This document shows positions 1-5,732 of a DNA stretch of 17,013 nt, piece by piece (position 1 is the first letter of the stretch; each line of letters begins with the position of its first letter). A program made the translations under genes and the position numbers. The DNA comes from Planctomycetaceae bacterium (GTDB lineage: Bacteria > Planctomycetota > Planctomycetia > Pirellulales > Thermoguttaceae): positions 1 to 17,013 of the forward strand of contig JAISQS010000017.1 of NCBI GenBank assembly GCA_031274045.1. The letters are read 5' to 3'. The notes beneath the pieces are model-generated. The model was given only the letters and a program-made list of their open reading frames with translations, had not been told where the DNA came from and searched no databases.

Positions 1-184
1 CCACAATTGCAGTTTTTCCAGAAAAAATATTTCGCTGATATATTAGACTTGTTCCGTAACTTGCAAATTCAAGGGACAAATTGTGAAAAAACCTGTTTTT
101 TGTCTACCTAAATCACCCAATCTCTTCAAATTCGGTTTTTTTTGAACAAGTCTATCGTGACTTGTTTTGGGTTGTGGAACAAGT
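1..184. repeat. Noncoding stretch with repeated GAACAAGTCTA motifs
   Basis: No gene is supported here. The 12-mer TAGACTTGTTCC at 44-55 is a perfect inverted copy of GGAACAAGTCTA at 176-187. GAACAAGTCTAT at 144-155 is a direct repeat of 177-188, and a further GACTTGTT lies at 159-166. The right-most copy covers the stop codon (185-187) of the gp10-like gene. The stretch lies downstream of the last gene of the window, so it may be a 3' processing or termination region or the border of another repeat element. No clear hairpin plus U-tract terminator is seen. The repeat is seen directly; a role is not. Confidence 0.55.
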
Positions 185-772
185 CTATTTTACTTGCCAG
201 ATTCTTGGCAATTTTGGCATAATTTTCTTCACGGCGGGTAACATGAAAGGTCGTTTTGCATAAGCCGCTTTAACAGCAACTTTATCAGCTTTTTCCCGTT
301 TTATATTTGCGTAATAGTCTTTAATGTGCTTCTGTTCGGCTTCAGACCTGGTATCCAATGGTTTTGGATTGTAATTTCTTTTTCGTTCGTTTCTGTCTTG
401 CACCGTTTTTCGCCGCGTATAAACTATTTGGCTTCCGCCGAATTCGTGCATTTGATAAACGCTTTCCCCATGTTCCTCCGGTCGAGCATAAACGGTGGAA
501 TGTGATTTGCCGTAAATATCTTGCACCGCTGAAGTGTAAAGAATATCCCGCTTCATCCGCCGCCCTGACCGGTTACTCCAAGTTTTAGGAGGCGATCCCG
601 CTCTTGACGGCTTGCGTTCATTGGATTTTGACATACGCCCCTTGCGGATTGACCACAATATCGTCTTACGCAACATAGCCGCTGCGTGTTGTACAGACTT
701 AATATTTGATTGAGCAATCCGCTTTTTAACTTGCGGCGTTTTGTCAGTAATTCGTGTTTTAACTTCTATCAT
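185..772 (-). CDS. HK97 gp10-like tail completion / head-tail joining protein
   Basis: A basic 195-aa protein (MIEVKTRI...). The N-terminal half is helical (QHAAAMLRKTILWSIRKG), followed by a loop with SRAGSPPKTWSN, a strand region (YGKSHSTVYARPEEHG), HEFGG, and a C-terminal AKRPFMLPAV motif. This layout, with the final RPFM-PA helix, is typical of HK97 gp10-like (phage tail completion or neck) proteins, although the protein is somewhat longer than usual. The start ATG (772) overlaps the TGA stop of the upstream gene as ATGA, which points to translational coupling with the tail-terminator candidate. No Shine-Dalgarno is seen. The family assignment rests on recognised sequence pattern, not on a search; the alternative is an unrelated minor tail protein. 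Confidence 0.65.
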   Translation of the reverse strand: MIEVKTRITDKTPQVKKRIAQSNIKSVQHAAAMLRKTILWSIRKGRMSKSNERKPSRAGSPPKTWSNRSGRRMKRDILYTSAVQDIYGKSHSTVYARPEEHGESVYQMHEFGGSQIVYTRRKTVQDRNERKRNYNPKPLDTRSEAEQKHIKDYYANIKREKADKVAVKAAYAKRPFMLPAVKKIMPKLPRIWQVK

Positions 773-1233
773 TCTACCGATGCCCTGACTACACCCAAAA
801 AACAGTTATATTCCATAATCATTTCCATATCACAAAATATCAGATGTTTTGGTTGTGTGCATACTATTCTCGTTTCGTTACCATTACCGCCGATTACGCA
901 GTGAATAAACGAATCGTGAATTTTTTCAAGCAAACCAATCAATTCATCAATCTCATCGGTAAGCAAACTTGAGAGATCGTTTCGATGTTTTAGCTTCGCA
1001 TTGACAGCTATATCAATACTCCACTGTTGGCGTAAAGTATTACCGCGATTAACCGGCTCCGCCTTGCGATCAACCGGACAAACCACAACCAAAGGTTTGC
1101 CCAATAACTCCAACTCCTCCACATCCGCGACCGGTAAATACGCACGGCGGCACTCTACATTATCACCCACCAACAACGTGGTAGCCAAATAATCCAATAC
1201 CGCCTGCGTTATTGTTTTTGTGCTTTTACTCAT
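769..1233 (-). CDS. Probable tail terminator / neck protein
   Basis: I place the start at the ATG at 1233 (MSKSTKTITQ..., 154 aa). The frame stays open up to 1329, but that extension translates the GATTGCAGATTT repeat (SNLQSKICNQK...) and is not believable as protein. The protein has an N-terminal helix (QAVLDYLATTLLVG), a VEELELLGKPLVVVCPVDR strand-turn-strand, and QWSIDIAVNAKLK followed by a helix. This is the layout of phage tail terminator or completion proteins, where a short polypeptide is bound by a QxxYxIxI-like strand. It sits between a tail-tube candidate and a gp10-like gene, which fits that role. The gene ends in an ATGA overlap with the next gene. Assignment is by pattern and context. 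Confidence 0.55.
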   Translation of the reverse strand: MSKSTKTITQAVLDYLATTLLVGDNVECRRAYLPVADVEELELLGKPLVVVCPVDRKAEPVNRGNTLRQQWSIDIAVNAKLKHRNDLSSLLTDEIDELIGLLEKIHDSFIHCVIGGNGNETRIVCTQPKHLIFCDMEMIMEYNCFLGVVRASVE

Positions 1234-1254
1234 ATCAATGTAAGTGCAGATTTT

Positions 1255-1360
1255 AGATTTTTGATTGCAGATTTTAGGTAATTTTTGATTGCAGATTTTT
1301 GATTGCAGATTTGAAGAAAAAATCTGCAATCTCCAATCTAAAATCTAAACTTACCCTCAA
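1255..1360. repeat. GATTGCAGATTT hairpin repeat, copy A
   Basis: A perfect 12-bp inverted repeat, GATTGCAGATTT at 1301-1312 and AAATCTGCAATC at 1320-1331, encloses a 7-nt loop, GAAGAAA. Partial direct copies of GATTGCAGATTTT lie upstream (about 1263-1275 and 1288-1300), and AATCTAAAATCT follows downstream. It lies in the gap between the tail tube and tail terminator genes. A second copy with the same loop sits upstream of the portal gene at 9233-9284. It could be a transcription-pausing hairpin or a mobile intergenic repeat. Confidence 0.8.
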
Positions 1361-1371
1361 TCTCCAATCCC

Positions 1372-1836
1372 TTATTCTTCATCTTCATCAGGCGGGTACC
1401 AGTCAACTTTTCGTCCGGCTGCTGATGGGCGCGCGGTAATTTCCCACGCTTGAACATCGTCATCAGCTTCCGACTTGTCGCCACTAAACAGCTCAAAGTC
1501 TCCAATAAGCCCCTCACCCCCCTCCTCATCCAACATGATAATCGTTATCGGCGTATGCCTCCCACGCAACGATTCCAGAATCAACGCCGTATCAGCCGGT
1601 CGAGTTCCGTCATCGTTTTTCTCATTGGGTAACGTGAACGTTATCTCTACGTCCAACAATCCTTTCATGTGTGCCTTGCGTCCACGATGGCGGCGCAATG
1701 TCGCATCCACATCCGAATACTCATAACCATATTTCGGTTCTCTAATTGACTCCGACAATAACATGCCGACCGCATTGGGGGTACTCAGACCAACCGGACC
1801 AACATAAAAATTGCCCTCAAATCCCATTAAAATCAT
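1372..1836 (-). CDS. Probable major tail tube protein
   Basis: A 154-aa acidic protein. It opens with a short strand (MGFEGNFYVGPVG), then a central segment VDATLRRHRGRKAHMKGLLDVEITFTLPNE, then ESLRGRHTPITIIMLDEEGGEGLIGDFELFSGDKSE, and ends with AWEITARPSAAGR-VDWYPP. The order (N-terminal ligand strand, a loop with basic residues, a strand pair asking how the perturbed residue count behaves, a second strand pair and a C-terminal 'V..TARP' strand) is the pattern of small phage tail tube proteins. GAGA lies 8 nt ahead of the ATG at 1836; an alternative ATG is three codons in (MGFEGN). The next gene is the tail-terminator candidate. A tail-tube role is inferred from pattern and position. Confidence 0.6.
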   Translation of the reverse strand: MILMGFEGNFYVGPVGLSTPNAVGMLLSESIREPKYGYEYSDVDATLRRHRGRKAHMKGLLDVEITFTLPNEKNDDGTRPADTALILESLRGRHTPITIIMLDEEGGEGLIGDFELFSGDKSEADDDVQAWEITARPSAAGRKVDWYPPDEDEE

Positions 1837-1879
1837 AATTTTTTCTCGCTTTTTTGACTGTTAATTGTTTAGTTGTACT

Positions 1880-2053
1880 TTATTTAACTTCTACCGTATT
1901 TACGGTTTTACATTTTCGGCATTGACAATATTGATATTTTGTTTTGCCTTTCGTAAACGGTGCGCCGATGTTTTTGAACTTCGTGCCTTTGCAAGCCGTA
2001 CAAATAGTCTCAGTCTTTTTACTGATTTCTGTTTTTGTAACTGTGTCTGTCAT
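1880..2053 (-). CDS. Small zinc-ribbon protein (57 aa)
   Basis: A short open frame from ATG at 2053 to TAA at 1880: MTDTVTKTEISKKTETICTAC... It carries cysteines at residues 18, 21, 43, 45 and 48, arranged as CTAC (knuckle one) and CQCRKC (knuckle two), so a one-zinc ribbon is likely. The rest is rich in Lys and Thr. It sits directly upstream of the tail-tube gene with a 43-nt gap, and its ATG is preceded by an A-rich CTAAAAA tract. Small zinc ribbons of this type are common in phages and no specific function can be named. The paired CxxC motifs and the fit to an otherwise empty gap support it as a gene. Confidence 0.7.
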   Translation of the reverse strand: MTDTVTKTEISKKTETICTACKGTKFKNIGAPFTKGKTKYQYCQCRKCKTVNTVEVK

Positions 2054-2109
2054 TTTTTAGTTTTTAGTTTTTGGTTTTTGGTTTTTGGTTTTTAGTTTTT
2101 GGTTTTTAA
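2054..2109. repeat. TTTTTAG/TTTTTGG hexamer tract (A-rich leader on the minus strand)
   Basis: About nine tandem units of TTTTTAG or TTTTTGG (6-7 nt, CTAAAAA or CCAAAAA on the coding strand) run straight into the start codon of the 57-aa zinc-ribbon gene. Similar tracts lie before the genes starting at 5534, 5088 and 16360. They may act as an A-rich translation enhancer in place of a Shine-Dalgarno, or be slippage-prone simple repeats. Confidence 0.75.
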
Positions 2110-2336
2110 TGGTGGGTAACTGACCGCCGGGCGGTTACGTGATCAAGGTAGCTGACCGACTGCCAGGCGGTCAGGTTTTCGGCGAGCGGAGCAAGCCGAA
2201 AACATGAGGGGCGGAACATGTATTGGTTCACCAAAACGCCCCCGTTTTGGCGTTTTGGTTTTGCCGATGTGTTCTGGCGATCCAGTTGTCGGCTATCGCC
2301 GACGTAACCGCCTGGCAGTCGGTTACCCACCTTACG
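2110..2336. repeat. Structured REP-type repeat element, copy 1
   Basis: A GC-rich noncoding element between the 83-aa tail gene and the zinc-ribbon gene. Its segment 2145-2204 is identical over 60 nt to 5576-5635, and homology continues with changes (GGGGCGGAACATGT...). It is built from nested inverted repeats: GACCGACTGCCAGGCGGTC, TTTTCGGC/GCCGAAAA, GGGGCG/CGCCCC and GTCGGC/GCCGAC. It closes at 2303-2336 with a 34-nt segment identical to 4547-4580, running from CGTAACCG to CACCTTACG. Open frames across it are low quality and occur on both strands. It may be a composite REP/BIME-like or MITE-like repeat. Confidence 0.8.
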
Positions 2337-2457
2337 GAATGCGGAATTCGGAATTCGGAATTAGGAATTTAGGATCAGTATCTTTAATTCCTAATTCCTA
2401 ATTCCTAATTCCTAATTCCTAATTCCTAATTCCTAATTCCTCATTTCGCATTTCGCA
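2337..2457. repeat. AATTCC repeat hairpin, copy 1 of the GGAGCAGTATCTT element
   Basis: Direct repeats GGAATTCGGAATTAGGAATT lead into the core AGGATCAGTATCTTTAATTCC (2371-2391). They are followed by about six CTAATTC units that pair with the left arm. The arms of this copy read GGAATTA...TAATTCC with CTA/TAG steps, whereas other copies have CGG/CCG steps at matched places. It lies directly downstream of the stop codon (2458) of the 83-aa gene. Confidence 0.8.
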
Positions 2458-2709
2458 TTATTCGTCACCGTCAACGGCTAATTCCAGCGCGTCAATTGAC
2501 GCGGTTAAATCCGTCAAATCAACATCGGCATCAATTTCACCAACCAAACCCGCCAACACCGGCAAACTCAAATCTGTTGACGGCGTTACGCTGAGTGTGG
2601 TTGATGTTGCGGTTGCTAATGCACCGACATTTGTTACGAGTGTTGCTTTTGCTGTTGAGACTGTTGCCGTCAACGTGTCAATTCTTGTCTGTAATTCTGT
2701 TACTGACAT
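2458..2709 (-). CDS. Small acidic tail-associated protein, unknown
   Basis: An 83-aa protein that starts with a heptad-like helix (MSVTELQTRIDTLTATVSTAK), followed by an Ala/Thr-rich part and SLPVLAGLVGEIDADVDL. It is strongly acidic, with almost no Arg or Lys. The start is well supported: GAGGAGGT lies 8 nt before the ATG, the only canonical Shine-Dalgarno in the window. The pattern of an N-terminal coiled coil followed by K-x-x-L...S-L-x-x-LA-x-x-I resembles the N-terminal segment of the kelch-like protein (3288-4448). This suggests a shared small phage-tail domain. It lies 6 nt behind the XkdX-like gene. The function is unknown; a trimerising tail or fibre component is a guess. Confidence 0.6.
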   Translation of the reverse strand: MSVTELQTRIDTLTATVSTAKATLVTNVGALATATSTTLSVTPSTDLSLPVLAGLVGEIDADVDLTDLTASIDALELAVDGDE

Positions 2710-2715
2710 TTCTGA

Positions 2716-2910
2716 TTACCTCCTCTTCGTGTTGGTTCTCTTTGTTGGTTTCGCTGCTTTTACTTCGTCGTTTTGAGTTGACGGGTAGGTAAAAGTAGTG
2801 ATTTCGGTGTACTGTTCAGGTGTAATAATCCCTTTTTCAACTGCCTTCAAAATCATCGGGGCAGTCCACAGTTTACGGTCGAAATTTCGTTTAATAGTTT
2901 CAAAATTCAT
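2716..2910 (-). CDS. XkdX-like small phage tail protein
   Basis: A 64-aa protein: NFETIKRNFDRKLWTAPMILKAVEKGIITPEQYTEIT, then a basic tail KPTKRTNTKRR. The core, with the WT...M...AV.KG.IT.EQY.EIT pattern, is the hallmark of the XkdX family first named from Bacillus PBSX. These are small proteins encoded among phage tail genes, usually beside fibre or baseplate genes, and their exact role is unknown. The 15-nt gap to the upstream gene and the 6-nt gap to the downstream one put it in a tight tail-fibre cluster with the kelch-like gene. The Lys/Arg-rich C-terminus beyond the usual domain end is unusual. No Shine-Dalgarno is visible. Confidence 0.8.
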   Translation of the reverse strand: MNFETIKRNFDRKLWTAPMILKAVEKGIITPEQYTEITTFTYPSTQNDEVKAAKPTKRTNTKRR

Positions 2911-2925
2911 TTTAATTTACTGGTT

Positions 2926-3258
2926 TTACAAATTTTGTAAGTTTTGGAACTCTAGCGCGGCGGCGAGTCTTTCCAAAGCATCCGGTTCCGGGTCGGGCGT
3001 TGGCGGCGGCGTGTTCAATATTTCCTCTAATTTTGGAATATTCTCCGACGGAGCTAAACTTGAATCCAATCCATGCGCCGAGCATAGCGATCCGTAATTG
3101 TGAATCGCGTAAATCATCTCACGGGCATCGTCCGTCTCAACCAATGTCCGAAACGACAACGCAGACGGAAAACTTTGCAAAAACCGCTCCCGCGTAAAAA
3201 TAACATTCGCTGGCGACAAATACGTCTTGTCTCCGGTGTAAAGCTCTAATTTGATCAT
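2926..3258 (-). CDS. Unknown phage protein (110 aa)
   Basis: Not recognised. The N-terminal part (MIKLELYTGDKTYLSPANVIFTRERFLQSF) looks like two strands and a helix. Next come VETDDAREMIYAIHNYGSLCSAHGL, a Pro-rich linker (NTPPPTPDPEPD) and a C-terminal helix (ALERLAAALEFQNLQNL). The gene lies 29 nt after the kelch-like gene and 15 nt before the XkdX-like gene, so it is probably co-translated with them. In many phages the slot between a fibre gene and xkdX holds a short protein linked to fibre attachment or fibre assembly, so such a role is possible but not shown. The leader is A-rich without a Shine-Dalgarno. Confidence 0.6.
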   Translation of the reverse strand: MIKLELYTGDKTYLSPANVIFTRERFLQSFPSALSFRTLVETDDAREMIYAIHNYGSLCSAHGLDSSLAPSENIPKLEEILNTPPPTPDPEPDALERLAAALEFQNLQNL

Positions 3259-3287
3259 GTTTTTTTGTTTTGACTGATTGTTTACGT

Positions 3288-4448
3288 CTAGTCTATTTTA
3301 AATACGTCTACTCGTGAAGTTAAGTTAGAACTATCGAGCTTTCCTCCGTATAGCATCGCATGGTCTCCAACAGACAAAAAAGTACGTTTACTAATGTAAT
3401 CGCTCGCGTAAAGTTCTATTGGAAGCCGTACCATTGCGCTGTTAAAAACGTCAATCTTAATGCTTTCAAGAGTAGGAACACTAGATTCTGTCACCATCAA
3501 TAAAAATTCTCCTATAACAGCAGTTTTGGTAACTATATCTTTTGAAGTACCCTTCAAGATTGTCATTGTTGTTTTTACAAGAGATTGGTCAAGTATTTCA
3601 ACTGTATCCGATCTCTCACTTACAACCGAGGAGCTTATTAAACCTCCGCTAATAATAACTTTGTCATTGAATTTTACTGCATCAACTTTCCTTCTGGCTA
3701 ACACAGTTATTGGATTTGATCGCACCAAAGAACTATTGTAGGCATCAACTGTACCCGAAACTCCGTTAGCGTTGTCACCTCCAATAAACAAAGCATATTC
3801 TCCATTGCCAACACCCCCCATCTGTATTCTTGCTGTTTTCAAGGCAGTTGGCGTAGATCGCACAAGGCTACTATTGTAAGCGTTGACAGTTGCTACGTAT
3901 GCCGTAGTCCACCCTCCGCCGAACAATACATAATCCCCGACCGAAGCACCTTCCGAGACATTATGCTTCGTTTGCGATAGCACAGGAACCGTTACTTTTG
4001 TCAAATCGGAATTATACGCTTCTATTTTGTTGCTTAATGTACCATCGGGGGCAAACAAAGCATAACTACCCACTGATCCGCCTGAAACATACGTTGACGT
4101 TATATCTGGCAAAGTCACCATCGTCAAATCCGGACTGATTGCCTCGACCGTATATTGTCCGGTTCCCGCTTGGTCACGTCCGCCTGCGAAGATCGCATAC
4201 TCACCCGCCTTCGCTCTAGCAACATCATAGGTTGCATAATTCGTTGGTAGTACAGAGTAGAGATACGGTCTTCGTGTTCCTGTTGGCAGTTGTCTGATTT
4301 TTGCGGCAAGCGTTACGAAAGAGTCTGTCCCCAAAGCTGCAACTCCTTTTTCGGAGATTGCGTCTGCAATTTCGGCTTTTCCGTCAACCACTTTTCCCGT
4401 CAGTTGGTTGACATTAGCCGTGAGTTGGTTTATTTGGGTTTGACTCAT
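3288..4448 (-). CDS. Kelch-like seven-repeat propeller protein, probable tail fibre / receptor-binding protein
   Basis: A 386-aa protein. Residues 1-52 form a coiled coil plus a small domain (GKAEIADAISEKGV...SFVTLAAKI) that is common at the N-termini of phage tail fibres. From about residue 75 to the end there are seven imperfect repeats of about 45 residues. Their core strands (xYALFxGG-like) fall at about 84, 129, 173, 218, 263, 314 and 363, and are followed by VDAYNSSLVRS-type strands. Seven repeats suggest a closed seven-bladed beta-propeller of kelch type. Such proteins occur in gut phages and prophages and would be expected at the tail tip for glycan or surface binding. The gene lies among XkdX and small tail genes, which fits. 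The adhesive role is inferred. Confidence 0.72.
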   Translation of the reverse strand: MSQTQINQLTANVNQLTGKVVDGKAEIADAISEKGVAALGTDSFVTLAAKIRQLPTGTRRPYLYSVLPTNYATYDVARAKAGEYAIFAGGRDQAGTGQYTVEAISPDLTMVTLPDITSTYVSGGSVGSYALFAPDGTLSNKIEAYNSDLTKVTVPVLSQTKHNVSEGASVGDYVLFGGGWTTAYVATVNAYNSSLVRSTPTALKTARIQMGGVGNGEYALFIGGDNANGVSGTVDAYNSSLVRSNPITVLARRKVDAVKFNDKVIISGGLISSSVVSERSDTVEILDQSLVKTTMTILKGTSKDIVTKTAVIGEFLLMVTESSVPTLESIKIDVFNSAMVRLPIELYASDYISKRTFLSVGDHAMLYGGKLDSSNLTSRVDVFKID

Positions 4449-4505
4449 TCAGTTCACTTTGGTTATAATCAATCTTGATCGCACCGACGGGGGCGTGTTG
4501 GAGAT

Positions 4506-4611
4506 CGTAAGGTGGGTAACCGCCCGGCGGTCGGTTACCCACCTTACGTAACCGCCTGGCAGTCGGTTACCCACCTTACGTAACCGACCGGCGGTCGGTT
4601 GCCTACCTTGA
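4506..4611. repeat. Tandem REP-like palindromes
   Basis: A perfect 17-bp inverted repeat, CGTAAGGTGGGTAACCG at 4506-4522 and its complement at 4532-4548, spans a 9-nt centre, CCCGGCGGT. From 4532 the sequence continues as tandem 32-nt units with CGGTTACCCACCTTACG starting at 4532 and 4564, then a diverged CGGTTGCCTACCTTG at 4596. The array fills the gap between the kelch-like gene and the connector gene, and its last unit ends 1 nt before the connector stop codon (4612-4614). The perfect stem could form a stable RNA hairpin downstream of the connector reading frame. Confidence 0.9.
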
Positions 4612-5088
4612 CTACTTTACGTTGCCCTCGATTGCGTTTTCGAGTTCGTCCAATACGATTCTTTTTAAGCATTCACAATTGTCGCCAAGTTCAATGTTGC
4701 CCCCCAGATCGCCTGATAATTTTTGCACAAAAATACGTATGTACGACTCGTCATGACTCAATGGTACAAAACATTGTTTCGATTCACTCTCAACGACTTC
4801 GTAAATTTTGTTGTCTGAAATGACGCGGTCACCAGCGTGCGGAATAATCTGTTCCCCATCAACTCGCAACAGCGCAGTTTTGATGATATAACTCCGCAAA
4901 TTAGATTTTGCGTGAAAATTACCGCGAGAGTTACCGAATCCGGATTTGCTAATCGGCAGTTTTGGGTTCGTTGGAATCGCCGGTATATTTTCAATAATAA
5001 ACAAATTCTGCCGCCGATACGCCAACCGAATCCCAAACACCTTTTGCAAATTCCGCATCAAAAATTCTACATCATCAGTGAACTTCAT
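4612..5088 (-). CDS. Probable head-tail connector protein
   Basis: A 158-aa protein. The N-terminal helix (DDVEFLMRNLQKVFGIRLAYRR) leads to LFIIENIPAIP, then SNLRSYIIKTALLRVDGEQIIPHAGDRVISDNKIYEVVES, and near the end ESYIRIFVQKL. The pattern 'I-P--GD-I-----YEV' followed by an 'RI--Q' strand matches small head-tail connector or stopper proteins of long-tailed phages. Its place directly after capsid and decoration genes is the usual one for connectors. It is followed by REP palindromes and preceded by an A-rich leader with repeats. No Shine-Dalgarno. Assignment is by pattern and position; no search was done. Confidence 0.55.
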   Translation of the reverse strand: MKFTDDVEFLMRNLQKVFGIRLAYRRQNLFIIENIPAIPTNPKLPISKSGFGNSRGNFHAKSNLRSYIIKTALLRVDGEQIIPHAGDRVISDNKIYEVVESESKQCFVPLSHDESYIRIFVQKLSGDLGGNIELGDNCECLKRIVLDELENAIEGNVK

Positions 5089-5104
5089 TGTTGTTTTAGT
5101 TTTT

Positions 5105-5207
5105 AGCGAAATGCGGAGTGCGAAATGCGAAATTCGGAATTAGGAGCAGTATCTTTAATTCCGAATTCCGAATTCATAATTCCGCCGGCGGTCAGTTGCC
5201 TACCTTG
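5105..5207. repeat. AATTCC hairpin, copy 2 of the GGAGCAGTATCTT element, plus REP half-unit
   Basis: Between the decoration and connector genes. GCGAAATTCGGAATTA (ending 5141) and TAATTCCGAATTCCG (from 5156) form an AT-rich stem around GGAGCAGTATCTT (5143-5155). Immediately next to it, 5182-5207 (CCGCCGGCGG then TCAGTTGCCTACCTTG) is a REP half-unit placed 3 nt past the stop codon (5211-5213) of the decoration gene. The core is shared with copies near 2372, 16427 and 16808. Confidence 0.8.
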
Positions 5208-5210
5208 TTT

Positions 5211-5534
5211 TTACCCTAGCAATCTTACTTGTACAAAAGCGTCCGCTGATTCTGCGGCTTGGACAGCAACACCTATTTGCGTGTTTGTTGCCACTGTCGC
5301 AGTTGCTTTCTTGGCAGTTGCGTCCCAATAGACTTTCGTGCCGAGTGCAATTGCACCTGTTGCCTTTTCAATTTCGTAAATTCCAACCAACGAAATTGTT
5401 CCCGATTCGTTGGCAGGTATGTCAAGGCGCGTTATCCCGACAATATCACCCACAATCACAACCGTCCCAGCTTCAGTGTTTTCGGTTGGTGTGTAACTTA
5501 TTACTTCGCCTGTCTGTTGATATCTTGCTTTCAT
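5211..5534 (-). CDS. DUF2190-family capsid decoration (cement) protein
   Basis: A 107-aa protein: MKARYQQTGEVISYTPTENTEAGTVVIVGDIVGI, then NESGTISLVGIYEIEKATGAIALGTKVYWDATAKKATAT, then NTQIGVAVQAAESADAFVQVRL. The GxVIxY-P---I-AG-VV-VG--VGI opening, 'G-kVYWD' in the middle and the 'G-A---A----FVQVRL' ending define the DUF2190 family. These are beta-rich proteins that trimerise on capsid surfaces and stabilise packed heads. Length is normal. It follows the protease-capsid gene, the usual place, but with a 274-nt gap filled with repeats. The ATG follows a run of CTAAAAA units rather than a Shine-Dalgarno. Confidence 0.85.
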   Translation of the reverse strand: MKARYQQTGEVISYTPTENTEAGTVVIVGDIVGITRLDIPANESGTISLVGIYEIEKATGAIALGTKVYWDATAKKATATVATNTQIGVAVQAAESADAFVQVRLLG

Positions 5535-5575
5535 TTTTTTAGTTTTTAGTTTTTAGTTTTTTGTTTTTAGTTTTT

Positions 5576-5732
5576 AAGGTAGCTGACCGACTGCCAGGCG
5601 GTCAGGTTTTCGGCGAGCGGAGCAAGCCGAAAACAACGGGGCGGAACATGTGTTGGTGAACCGACGCGTTTTCCGCCCCAGTTGTCGGCTTGCGCCGACG
5701 CAACCGCCCGGCGGTCGGTTACCCACCTTACG
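5576..5732. repeat. Structured REP-type repeat element, copy 2
   Basis: A noncoding element in the gap between the capsid and decoration genes. Positions 5576-5635 are identical to 2145-2204. The rest diverges but keeps hairpins: TTTTCGGC/GCCGAAAA, GGGGCGG/CCGCCCC and GTCGGC/GCCGAC. It closes with GGTCGGTTACCCACCTTACG. A TTTTTAG tract (about 5535-5575) separates it from the decoration start codon, the same arrangement as for copy 1 before 2053. The shared layout of tract, element and AATTCC repeats suggests a copied composite unit. Confidence 0.8.

Noticed and set aside
1234..1329. N-terminal extension of the tail-terminator candidate
   Set aside because: The translated peptide is made of repeats of the GATTGCAGATTTT hairpin (SNLQSKICNQK type) and there is a clean ATG at 1233.
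2106..2330. Minus-strand frame through the REP element, and its relative at 5567-5782
   Set aside because: Both translate repeat sequence (PPRCFRLAPLAENLTAWQSVSYL in both). Identity follows the DNA repeat; no codon bias, and hairpins explain the conservation better.
3288..4448. Diversity-generating retroelement target in the kelch-like gene
   Set aside because: No reverse transcriptase or template-repeat/variable-repeat pair is visible in the window; the similar blades look like ordinary protein repeats.
4506..4611. CRISPR array
   Set aside because: Units of 32 nt occur in tandem without unique spacers, and the units are palindromic REP-like sequences; no cas genes are present.
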